64,000 nt of DNA, taken from assembly GCF_004379255.2 (NCBI RefSeq), contig NW_024599277.1, positions 1 through 64,000 on the forward strand, in the 5' to 3' direction. Source of the DNA: Salvia splendens (taxonomy: Eukaryota; Streptophyta; Magnoliopsida; Lamiales; Lamiaceae). Positions within the stretch are counted from its first letter, which is position 1. Every line of letters starts with the position of its first letter. This document shows, in pieces, positions 12,601 through 23,027 of the stretch. The notes beneath the pieces are model-generated. The model saw nothing but the letters and a program-made list of their open reading frames with translations, was not told the origin of the DNA and did no database searches. Both the position numbers and the translations under genes were made by a program.

Positions 12601-15333
12601 GGTAACTCTGTGCTGGTTTTTGTTCATTCTACCTCTTTTTGCATGTATATGTATATACATTTATTGAAAAGGACCTGTATTATTTCCACAGCATTCTCAG
12701 GGTTTAGGGTTTATGTTAAATCATCAATGTGCAACGCTTTTCAGTTATAACTTCTAAGTTGATGATTTTATTGTTCATATAATCATATGTATCATCCTGC
12801 TTAAAAGATGCTCAGATTTCTTTACATTTTTATCTTGAGCATATAATAGTTAGAAAATGAGTCTTTGTCCTGCCTGTTCTTGCAGGTGAACGGAGTTGCT
12901 CAGCTTCATAGTGACATCTTGAAGGCTGAGTTGTTCTCTGATTATGTCAAAGTATGGCGTACCAAATTTCAGAACCAGACCAATGGTATAACTCCCCGCC
13001 GATGGCTCAAATTTTGCAACCCCGAGCTTAGTAGCATTATCACCAAATGGTTAAAAACTGATCAATGGGTTAATAATCTTGACCTATTGGTGAATCTGCG
13101 GCAAGTATGTATTCTGACATGGCCATTCAGTTATCATATTTTAGATGCTGTCTTTCTTGTTGGATTGACATTGCATTAACTGTTTTTTCCCAAAGTTTGC
13201 GGACAGTTCAGTACTCCAAGCCGAGTGGGAATCAGCTAAATTGTGCTTCAGGTTACTGGCATTAGCATTGACCCCAACTCACTTTTTGATATTCAAATCA
13301 AACGGATCCATGAGTACAAAAGGCAGCTGATGAACATTTTGGGCGCTGTTTATAGGTACAAGAAATTGAAGGTGAGGCAAACTTTTCCTACTCTGGAAAC
13401 TGTTCTTTGATACCAACTTATGAATTATTCGATCCCAGTAGCATTTTTTCCATTGATAGTAGGCGGACTTGGTCATTCTCACCTGTTCTCACCTATACAT
13501 TCTTCAGTGAGCTCATTCTAGTTTGCAACTATTTACTTTTCTCTTTGCCTACTGATCTATCATTAAGATTGTACATAAGCTTTAAATAAGTTTTGTTTAT
13601 GCAGGAGATGAGCCCAGAAGAACGTAAAAAGACAACACCTCGTACCATCATGATTGGAGGAAAAGCTTTTGCCACATATACAAACGCTAAAAGAATTGTT
13701 AAGCTTGTAAGTGATGTTGGGGCTGTTGTGAACACTGATCCAGAAGTCAATAGCTTTTTAAAGGTATCCACTCTCTATATCTCTAATACCTCTTAAAACT
13801 GAGGTAAACGTGATGGCTTCTTATCTAGTCCATTCCAGTTTACGTCCAAATCTCTTATATGCAGAGTATCTCATTTAGTTGAACTAATCACAAAATGGTC
13901 CTCTGGAGTAATTCAAGCAATATCGAACATGCCTGTGTTAATATTTCCGCTGACTGCTTGTTATATGAATTGCATTTCTTTCACATTTTTTGCGATCTTA
14001 TCAAAATTTTCCATTATTTCAGGTCATTTTTGTGCCCAATTACAATGTCTCTGTAGCTGAGGTGCTTATTCCGGGAAGTGAACTATCACAGCATATAAGT
14101 ACAGCTGGTATGGAGGCGAGTGGCACAAGTAACATGAAATTTGCTCTCAATGGATGCCTCATTATCGGAACCCTAGATGGAGCTAATGTTGAAATCAGAG
14201 AAGAAATTGGTCAAGAAAATTTCTTTCTTTTGGTGCAACAGCTGACGAAGTTCCTCGGTTGCGTAAAGAAAGAGAGCAAGGACTGGTAAATGTTCATGTC
14301 AACTGTATTAAAGCTTATATGCGCTATCCAGTTTATGAAATGCAACTCTACCTAGCTAGGCTAAGCTCCTACATTTATCCTACAAAGACAATGCCGCACA
14401 AACTGATGCTGGATTAATTATTTTCATTTTAGCTTCCTTCATCTAAAGGATTACTAGTACGCATGTGCGAATTGCGAAATAAGAAATGAACCGACTACAA
14501 AAAAGTTCCTTTAAATGGTTTCAAGTATGGAAATAGATACAGAAATGATGTTTCTTTACTCTTATTGTGTAGTTTAAGCCAGATCCACGATTTGAAGAGG
14601 CCAAACAGTTCATAAAATCTGGAGCATTTGGAAGCTATGACTATAATCCACTCCTCGACTCGCTTGAGGGGAACTCTGGCTTTGGCCGTGGTGATTATTT
14701 TCTTGTTGGTTATGATTTCCCCAGCTACATGGACTCTCAGGCAAGGGTGGATGAAGCTTACAAGTAAGTTGTTGAACATCTTGCAAGTTATAGAAGTATT
14801 ATTCTACAATCTACAAACCTACTTCTCATTTAATTGAACTATATCATGGTTAGATTGTAAAGGCAGTTGGGAATTGTTTATATATTGTCTTCCTTGTGTG
14901 CATACTATACAATGCGTTATACTATAAAAAAAAATTGTTCTAAGGGAGTGATGGTTTTGAGTTCCTTGATCTATATTCTCTCAAAACTGCTGATTCACAT
15001 TACTCCATGTTATGTTTCTCATCTTTTTCGAACTACTGTTTCGCATCTTTCCTTCCTGCCACCCTCATTCTGACATAGTATCCCAGGTGCTCGAGTATAT
15101 GTTTGTTACCCCTGCCATAGCTTAGGTTTCTTGGACTTGGTTATGTTATGTCATAAGAAATTCAATAAGCCTATCTCGCTCAAATTTTCACAATTTTGTC
15201 TTTCAGGGACAGGAAGAAATGGACAAAGATGTCGATACTCAGCACTGCCGGAAGCTGAAAGTTTAGCAGTGACAGGACCATTGGCCAGTATGCAAAGGAA
15301 ATATGGAAGATAGACGAGTGCCGCTTGCCTTAA
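9665..15333 (+). pseudogene. PHS2: Cytosolic alpha-glucan phosphorylase (H type), broken
   Basis: The intact family removes glucose-1-phosphate from alpha-glucans in the cytosol during maltose and starch breakdown, using PLP. Fifteen coding exons can be placed: 9665-9883, 10107-10286, 10550-10726, 10828-10913, 11040-11284, 11759-11943, 12054-12171, 12253-12381, 12886-13104, 13196-13240, 13252-13371, 13605-13763, 14023-14285, 14573-14763 and 15207-15333. There is no plastid transit peptide and no L-type insertion, hence H type. Signatures include [15 protein letters not shown] (exon 3), [12 protein letters not shown] (exon 6), the PLP-site region [14 protein letters not shown] (exon 13) and the C-terminus ending KIDECRLP. 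Four lesions are visible. About 38 nt net are lost near 11228, removing some 14 conserved residues. Sequence near 13240-13252, covering an exon end and most of an intron, is lost. One T is missing in the run near 14227-14231. An in-frame TGA lies at 15256-15258. Splice sites are otherwise good. A 5' UTR intron (about 9291-9624) is likely. Confidence 0.85.
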
Positions 15334-15808
15334 GCTCAGACATGGGCGCTGTAATTACCAGCTTGCAAGAAAGTTGATATAAAAAAAAAAGTCCCCAAGG
15401 TCATTATTATTTGGTTTCTTTCAAAGTCTTATGCTGTTCTTCCCTGGTGCCTTTGGTATAATAATGTCAGATATTTATTTAATAAGTGATTCATTTCACG
15501 TTGTGGTGAAATTGAAAAGCTTGCTCCGTCTGTTACTCTCTCAGTAGAAAGATTAAAATGTTGCAAGGGAAAAAGCAAAGCCAAAGCCAATGTAATGTCA
15601 CAACTATAATTAGGATAACGCAACAGATAAGAAGCTACATGTAAAATCACAATTATTAGAATATCTCACATTAACAAGCTCCAGAAAAATAACATAGTAC
15701 TAGACAACATAGCTCCAGAAAAATAACATAGTACTAGACAACATAGCTCCAGAAAAATAACATACAACATAGGCACATCCTAATCCAATCATCAGTCTAA
15801 ATAAGGAA
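15334..15808. other. Convergent 3' region between phosphorylase and SR45a-like gene
   Basis: Both neighbouring genes end toward this stretch, so it should hold both 3' UTRs. It contains the 34-bp tandem repeat at 15677-15780, probably within the SR45a-like 3' UTR. I identified no clear polyadenylation signal. Confidence 0.5.
15677..15780. repeat. 34-bp tandem repeat, about three copies
   Basis: AGCTCCAGAAAAATAACATA begins copies at 15677, 15711 and 15745. The first two copies are identical over 34 bp, and the third diverges at its end. It lies in the likely 3' UTR of the minus-strand SR45a-like gene. Confidence 0.9.
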
Positions 15809-17570
15809 CTAACGCCTAGGACTAACAGATTTGGACGCAGATGGGGAGGACGAAGATGCACTAGCACTCCTAGAATGGCTTCTCGACGTTCGCGAAGGTG
15901 CACGTTTGCGTGGTGACTGACTCCTCTTCAAGCACTTCATCAAACTTGGAGACACGTCCCTCGTTGGAGTTGGGGACACACTTCTAGAGTAGCTCCTAGA
16001 GGTAAGGCTGCGCGAGTAACTCCTCTTGCTAGACCGGCGATACCTAGGCGAAATGCTCCGGTAGCGGCTCCTTCTATAGTATCGATCCTCAGGAGAGTAA
16101 TCTCTGTAGCGCCTTCTGTAATATGGGCTGTCAGGCGAGTAGTCCCTATCGTAAGGGGAGTAGGAACGGTCACGCCTGCTTACAGGAGATCTGCTATAAG
16201 ATGGAGAATGGGAACGGGTATACGATGACCTCCTGGGCCTGTAATACAATGGAGAGTTCGACCTCCCAATTGAGTAAGATCTGCGGTGTTGGCGGTAATA
16301 GGGAGAGTATGATCTGCGACGTCTACGGTAGCAGGGAGAGTATGATCTGCTGCGGCTCCTATCCCTTTCAGACGAATAGCAAGGTGAACGGCTTCTAGAA
16401 TAAGGCGAGTAGCTAGGAGAACGCCGACGCTCTAGATTAACAGAAAAAACAAATTCTTAGTAATTCCATTTCTACATACATATCAACACTTAAACAATGA
16501 CCCATTATCTCAATTCTCACCATGAACTGTTGTTTTAAGCCCAAGATACCTTCCTGGAGTAGGTGTCCGTCCCCTCCGTCGTCTAGCCTGAAACAGACAT
16601 AACTAATCATCAGTTTCTGTCAATATCCAAAAACCACTCTGTGTACCAAGACATAGTTAACAAAATGATACTACTATAAAGCAAACTTGATGCACTATGT
16701 TAAATAGGGAGAAATGCAGGGCATACAACCCTCTGAATTTGCTGATGCATTTGATTTGATTTGTTAGTTTTGATGAAGAGCTGCTACACACAGCTACCCT
16801 GTTGCCAAAGAAACTTCAATAATCCAATACAACAGTGAGAGCGTCTGCTACAGCTAGAATAAGACAGCATACACATAGCAAATCCACAAATTGCTAGCTG
16901 CCAAAAAATTCTACCTTCTCCACAGATATAACCCTGCCTTCAAGGACAGACCGGTCCAAGTATTTGATGCAGCGTTCGGCCTCCTTCAAAGAAGACATAG
17001 TCACAAAACCAAAACCACGCGATTCCCTCGTCCGCGGATCAACAACAAGGTGGACGTCTTCAACCTAAATACCAATAATTACAGCATTCAGCATTAACAG
17101 ATTATTACACAAATAACCAACATATTTCAAAAGGACTCGTCAAAAACACAAATATATCCAAATTTATACCTTCCCTTCAGTTGAGAAATGCTTCTCCAGG
17201 TCTCTCTTTGTCACACGTGCCGAAAGTCCGGTGACATACAGATTATTTCCTGGATTCTCAGCATCACTGGAATCATAGCTCCTGCAAATGAATTTCAATC
17301 AGATCAGAACCAATTAAGCCTCTCTAATGAGAAACGGCGAAGAAATTTAAGCAGAGAAACAGCTGCGGTGAGGTACAAAATTACCTTGACCTACTCCTTG
17401 ATGGAATTGGAGACCTCGAGAAAGACCTGCTGTAGCGCTTGTAGTAAGGTGAAGGGGATCTGTAACTATATCGAGATGAACCAAAAATGATTAGAAAAAA
17501 AAAATCGAAAATTGCAATTTATCACAAATTCAGAATGTAGCGCACACCTTGATCTCCTCGAGTATGACAT
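15809..17570 (-). CDS. SR45a: SR45a/Tra2-like serine/arginine-rich splicing factor
   Basis: This is a nuclear RNA-binding splicing regulator of the transformer-2/SR45a type. Six coding exons read on the minus strand: 17570-17548, 17459-17385, 17281-17170, 17064-16915, 16587-16521 and 16431-15809. They total 1050 nt (349 residues) with no lesion. An N-terminal RS segment (MSYSRRSRSPSPYYKRY) precedes one RRM at about residues 45-120. Its RNP2-like motif is LYVTGL and its RNP1-like motif is RGFGFVTM. A Gly/Arg linker with TPTPGRYLGLKT follows, then a long C-terminal RS domain rich in RSYSP repeats that ends SVSPRR. The start codon lies directly after an intron acceptor. A 5' UTR exon lies at about 17967-18040. 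The gene is convergent with the phosphorylase pseudogene. Family members are often regulated by alternative splicing and stress; that is knowledge, not seen here. Confidence 0.93.
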
Positions 17571-17966
17571 CTGCATTCACAACATGAAATAGAGATCATC
17601 AGATAATTGAATGTCGAAGACGAAGCATTTCCCAATTAATCTAAAAGACACAATACAGAAGGTAGATTTTTGCAATTATACAAGGAACACCGAATTATTT
17701 AGTGTACAGTAATGGCCAAATTTCGATATGTTACCAAATTAGAAAGCATAGCGTATAACAGATATAGAAAAGCACAGGAAAGGAAACTCGGAATGAAGGA
17801 GAGATAAATCCGTCGAGAAACAAAATCAAATAAAATCAAAAATAGGAAAACAAATTTGCAGATAACTTAGGTACTAATACTACTAAAATTTTTAATTCCT
17901 TTTAAAATAAATAAATCGAACGAAGGAAAACAACTGAGAAATACATAATGGAGAAATGTAACTGAC

Positions 17967-18080
17967 CTTGATGGTCGACGGCGTGAAGATCAGACGGCGA
18001 ATTTTCTCTCCTCTCTTCTCTTCTCTCCTCAATCTGTAGATGTCTCTGGAAGATGGGATAACCTCCTATATATAATAAGT
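17967..18080 (-). promoter_or_regulatory. SR45a-like 5' UTR exon and TATA box
   Basis: On the minus strand a TATATATAGG box lies near 18066-18075. About 30 bp downstream a leader exon begins, rich in GAGA/AGAGG. It ends at 17967 with a good donor (CAAG then GTCAGT). The intron then runs to the acceptor just before the start codon at 17570. Confidence 0.7.
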
Positions 18081-18954
18081 AGCTCAAAAGAAGTTTCTAG
18101 ATATGCTGAGTTGTACTCTACATTTTATTTTCTAAATCAATTTAATTTAGTAAAATGAATTGGGCCCATTTTTCAATCAACCCATCATACTATAAGAAGA
18201 AAGTATAATAAAGTAAAGTGCAAGGTGATTTACATAAAACATCCCCGTAGATGCTCTTGGCAAAGAGCATGAAAAAGCATGAATGTGATTCATACCTATA
18301 TTTATTAATTTTTTACTCTCTACTATTTCCCAAAAGCATAATACATGCACAAGGGTCTCACCATTTCATTATTTAATTTAAATACTTCAATTACTAAAAA
18401 TATTTCTATAATATAAAAATACATTAAAAATACTCGAACTACTATTACAAATTTAAAAAAAATAAAAATTACATACTTAAATCCTAAAAAATAAAAATTA
18501 CATACTTAAAATCCTAAAAAATAAAAATTACATACTTAAAATACCTTCGTGGAAGACTATTCTATCCTCAATGTTTTTCGGAGACCTCGTATTATTGCAT
18601 AATGTGCATCAAGTTGCTCGGGAGACATGTGAGACGTATTGGCCGTATTGAGTTGAGCCAAAAGGGTCCACAACGAGTTGGTGGGTGATTGAAGTGGCAC
18701 AAAGGGAGCAGGAGCGAGAGCGACAGCGGCGCGACGGCGGTTGGCCGTCGCCTGTTTCCTTCCTTACAGTCGGCGTTGGGAACTACTCGGGCCGGCGTCG
18801 GGGCTACCTAAGTTAGTTGCGGCAAGCTAGCTAGCCACCTCTTCCGAGCCAGCGTCGGATAACGACCTCGACCGTTTGTTGGAGGAGCTGGAGGAGGATG
18901 ATAAGCCCTCCCCCCAATACTTCGGATGCATATGCATGCATACGCACCTCCTGT

Positions 18955-21114
18955 CAAGCGGTGAGGTACTTGAATGATTTGTAATAAGAAGATTGGTAGG
19001 TCGTCATGGCGGCACTGATGATGTCGAGCTCGCTCTTGTCGTTCCCCGTCGAATCCTGTTCCTGGAGGTAAATCCCCTGGAACTTTTGGATTTCTTCGTT
19101 GGCTTTGAAGATGGCATTGCGAACCATACTCTCCTTGCACTCGATGGTTCTCTCAGGTCGGATGGCATTGTACCGGCGAGACGCGGAACCAAAACCTATC
19201 CCCGGTTTGGTTCGTGCCAATCTTCGGATCTTCGGAGATTTCCAAATAGGCTTTGAATAACATATCCATCTCTCTCGGAGTGTACGGGGTGCGGACGTTG
19301 TTGGGGTTTGGTGCCTCTTGCACAGTGGAAGACTTGTACATAACAAATAAATCAGATAAGGATTTATTTGACCGATTATGCGATTAATCAATTCACATGT
19401 TAAACATATAATTGCATGCTAGAACGTAAATAATTCATGCTTAAAGAAAGTAAATCCTAAACATGAATACTACGGTTTAGAGTTACCGATTTGATTCTTC
19501 AAAGAATCGTCGATTGCTTGCGCCTTCTCCACGATGATCTTCAATACTAGACCACGGATCTTCTGACTGGTTCCCGAACTGTATCTCGATATCAGGATGG
19601 GCTGATCTTATCAAAATACTAGGACTCGAATAAAGAAGACAGAAATCCCTCACAGAGGAGAGCTGAAAAACCTACGGAGGAGAATTAAAAAAAATCATCT
19701 TCTTCTGTAGAGAGAGAGGGACGAAATTTATGTAGAGAAATTAATGAATAATTTTGTCTCTTTTATTATCCTGTTTATATTAAGTTACATATTGAGCCCA
19801 GTCAGGGATCTATGGAAGGTTTTAGATATGGCTTCCCCAATTAGCTTTTTACTAATTAAATTGAACCCACGATTTAATACAAGTTTATATTGAAATATTA
19901 CGAGCAGCCACTACAGAGGTAATATTGCACTACCCATCCAAATCTGAAATGATAAGTAATCCGGACTTCCTCGTTTAAATGATTATTTCCCGTACTTAAG
20001 ATAGAAATGTTATTAATTAATTAGTGTATGCTATAGACTTAATTAACTAACATCTTTTTAATTCCAAGAGTGGACTTAGAAAGAAACACTTATTTATTAT
20101 TCATGGAATAATTAAATTCCAACTGGTCAGTTTCCGAATAATAAAACCTTGTCCGAGCTCCTCTTGAGGACATTATCAAACTAGACTCACCAGGTGCGCG
20201 ATTCAACATATTAGCAATCCTAGCATCGCTAGATATTAATTACCACTACCCAATATATCAAGATTATTGGGTTACGAAGAACTCGCACATTTGATAAGTC
20301 AAAGTAATGCATAATCAATAACGTATGCTCAATGCTAACGTATGTTGATCAAGAAATAGTTGTTTATTAAGACCTAGTCTACCAGTAGATAGCATGAAGA
20401 CATGTCTCGCTGTTAGATCCGTTCAGTGCTATACCACACCAATGTCATCTTATTTCAGTAAGACTTGGAAATAATCGGACTGACATTGCAACCTTTCGCG
20501 ATGATAGCCAAAGCCTATCTAGGTCGTGAAAATCTTCTTTCTCTTTTGCAAAGCATTGCATAGAACCGACCGTGCTACCTTAAAGTGGACGTCGCTCACA
20601 ATCGGTCTACTAAGCAAAAGGCTTAGACTTTGTTTACTTATTATGCATTTAAATTTTTATAAAACATCTTATAAATGCACAAGCAAACACAATCTAATAA
20701 TAATAGTGATTCTATTCGTGCTAAACTGCTCGAATATAACTGAATCGTATTAAAAGTGGATCGTAGAGTTTTTCATATACAAGCAAGATTCTATTCGTGC
20801 TCGAAACATGCTTTTCAGTATACCAAACCTAACAGACATGAGGGTCACCGCCACGACCCTGAACACGAGTACTACGAGGAGTAGGAATATGAGGAGTTTG
20901 GGAGTCGCCGCTCTCTCCCTCCCGATCCTTGTTCGGGTGCCCACCCGTATAGCCCATCGGGGGCATCTTGCTTGTCCACCGGGTAAGGACGGTAGCCACC
21001 TGGAATTCGAGAACCTTGGGTTAGAGGAGGGGGCGAGAATTCCGTTTCCGGACTAGGGAACCATTCGTGGTTCCAACCACGGGAGTCGGAGGGGTAATCG
21101 CCGGAGCCGGACAT
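18955..21114 (-). pseudogene. Harbinger Myb/SANT-like gene, split by insertion
   Basis: The N-terminal part starts at 21114 (MSGSGDYPSDSRGWN) and runs into a stop at about 20872. The rest continues at about 19335-18955 after the inserted block: TPYTPREMDMLFKAYLEIS, GDRFWFRV, then in another frame ECKESMVRNAIFKAN and KSELDIISAAMTTYQSS. One further frameshift near 19172 and a stop after the KSFKYL segment (near 18957) finish it. It is homologous to the gene at 6933-7985. Its frame state shows it can no longer make a full Myb partner protein. Confidence 0.8.
19335..20781 (-). mobile_element. Probable solo LTR inserted in Harbinger element 2
   Basis: This AT-rich block of about 1.45 kb begins TGTACATAAC and ends CATATACA, with inverted ends typical of an LTR (TG...CA). 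It contains no long open frame. It splits the Myb-like gene, so it is a later insertion. On the minus strand it contains promoter-like AATATAAACAGG followed by a CT-rich leader near 19690. I could not match a 5-bp target duplication, so the type is an inference and the borders are approximate. Confidence 0.5.
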
Positions 21115-21506
21115 TTTTTTTTTGCAAGAGTGAAGTGAAAGATTGAGAACTGATGAGACAATTTAGATGAGAATTGTATAATGTGGTGGGAAATTTTTTG
21201 TGTAGAAATGGGGGTAAAAGTGGTGAGAAAACGGATATAATTTATTGGGAAGTGGGAAAAAATATTTTTTTTATTTAAAAATGATTTATAAATTAAAATT
21301 TGATTTTTTTTAAAAAAAGGAAAATGCCAACGGCTTAGCCGTTGGCCAATGGTGTGCTGCCATGTCGCCCTGCTCAGCGGCACGGACGTGCATGATGTAT
21401 CGAGCAGCACCGTGCCGTTGGCAAGAACGCAACAGCGGACGTGGCTATGTCGCGCAGTCGGCATGGAGGCCGTCCGTCCCATAAAGCACCGTTGGAGATG
21501 CTCTAA

Positions 21507-22833
21507 GCTCTATTAATCATTTTGAGAGTTAATATTATAGTTTTGTCCTGTATCTTCTGACAAAATAATTTTATACTCATTTCATAATAAAAATAATTTT
21601 ATACTCATTTCATAATAAAAATCAAATGCCTCCTAAATTAGTATGGACGAGCATACCAATAAAATACATATATCTATAAATCATCTTTCATTTTCTATCT
21701 TTTTAAAATATATTTTATTTTTTATTTTATTTTTTTGGTAATTAACGAAGGCAAAGCCTAATAACAAAATTTAACTGACATATAGTATAAAAAACACTGT
21801 TGGTCCTATCTTTCAATAATTCAATTTCATTTTAGTGGAGAATACTACGCCTTTCAAATATATATGCTAATATGGGTCTTAAAAAATGATATTCAAAATA
21901 AAAAAAGGTTCTTTTATTAAAAAAAAGAGAGAGAGAAAGAAGGATTAGCCATTGGGCTTTTACCAAACCCAAATTGCAAGTCGACCCGTCCCGTCAACAG
22001 CCTTTGTGAACTTTTTATTTTTCTTAAAACGTCTTGGGGGACTTTTGGCAAATAAATAAAAATGTAAATTATCCAAAAGTCATGAGAGATAATCAAATTT
22101 TGGTATATCTTATACTAGTATTTTTAAAAAATTTGATAAATATAGTATCACAGAAGATTAAATTTTGATAATTATCACATTATTCCATTTTCCAGTGACT
22201 TATGCATGATGTGTCAATTGGTGTAAAACACATAAATAAACGACCATGGTCAAAATGACAGTGTCTAATTAAGTTTGCAACGATGTTTTGTCCACGCATT
22301 TTAAACTGCTTGCCACATCAACGCGTAATTTGTCAGAAAAGAAAAGTATGAGATAATTCTTTCGTTTTTTTTCTTCTGCATTTGAAAAACTCAAAACATA
22401 CTAAATTTTGATTATCATTCATGATTTATTTCACAATTTTTCTAAAATAAAATTATTATAGATAGATCTACTTCTTATAATTGATGTAACAGCCAACAAC
22501 TATTTTAACTTGTTATGTATATTTAAATTAAAGAAGTAATCGAATCTATATTACTGTTTTTAAATCTTTTTTATAGTATCACTTGTCAGATTTTAAGTAA
22601 TTGGAGTAAAATATATGAGTAGAATTAGGTTTGAATGGGATAAACGTATGAATGAAATGATGACGAGAACAATATGATATTTCCTATGGTTGGTGTCTTC
22701 ATTTAATAAAAAACGTAATGTATGAGTAGCGTAACAAATATTTTATCTACTATTAAATTGAACAACCATGCATAAGAAATCATCATTTTGTTTTTTTAAT
22801 TATAGCCACCCGCGGATCCATGCATTTTGTTCT
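21507..22833. other. AT-rich intergenic DNA
   Basis: No coding exon is seen. There is a short direct repeat of ATTTTATACTCATTTCATAA (about 21569-21620). Most of it is A/T-rich sequence without recognisable ends. Confidence 0.5.
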
Positions 22834-22842
22834 TTTAATTAT

Positions 22843-23018
22843 GGAATGGGATCCTCTGCTGTGCACAAGTGCACAGCAGCCCATGCTGTTCCTCACAATG
22901 TAATAAAATAATATATATTTATTTAATTAATTTAATTTAATTAATTTGATTATTTTATTTGTTTGTATGTAACAGCATGGGCTGCTGTGCACTTGTGCAC
23001 AGCAGAGGATCCCATTCC
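22843..23018. mobile_element. Mutator-type foldback MITE with perfect arms
   Basis: Arms at 22843-22890 and 22971-23018 are exact inverted copies over 48 bp (GGAATGGGATCCTCTGCTGT...). They are separated by 80 bp of A/T-only-like spacer. A 9-bp target duplication TTTAATTAT lies at 22834-22842 and 23019-23027, the length expected for Mutator-like transposition. Each arm also contains its own palindrome, CTGCTGTGCAC with GTGCACAGCAG. Confidence 0.93.
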
Positions 23019-23027
23019 TTTAATTAT

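Larger units (their letters stand above)
18238..21503 (-). mobile_element. PIF/Harbinger element 2 (Myb-only, interrupted)
   Basis: TAA target duplications lie at 18235-18237 and 21504-21506. The right terminus reads inward GAGCATCTCCAACGGTGC. The left terminus is mutated (AACATCCCCG). The element carries only a minus-strand Myb-like gene, split by a 1.4-kb insertion at about 19335-20781. The region 21300-21480 holds a subterminal GC-rich block resembling that of element 1. No transposase gene is present. Confidence 0.82.
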
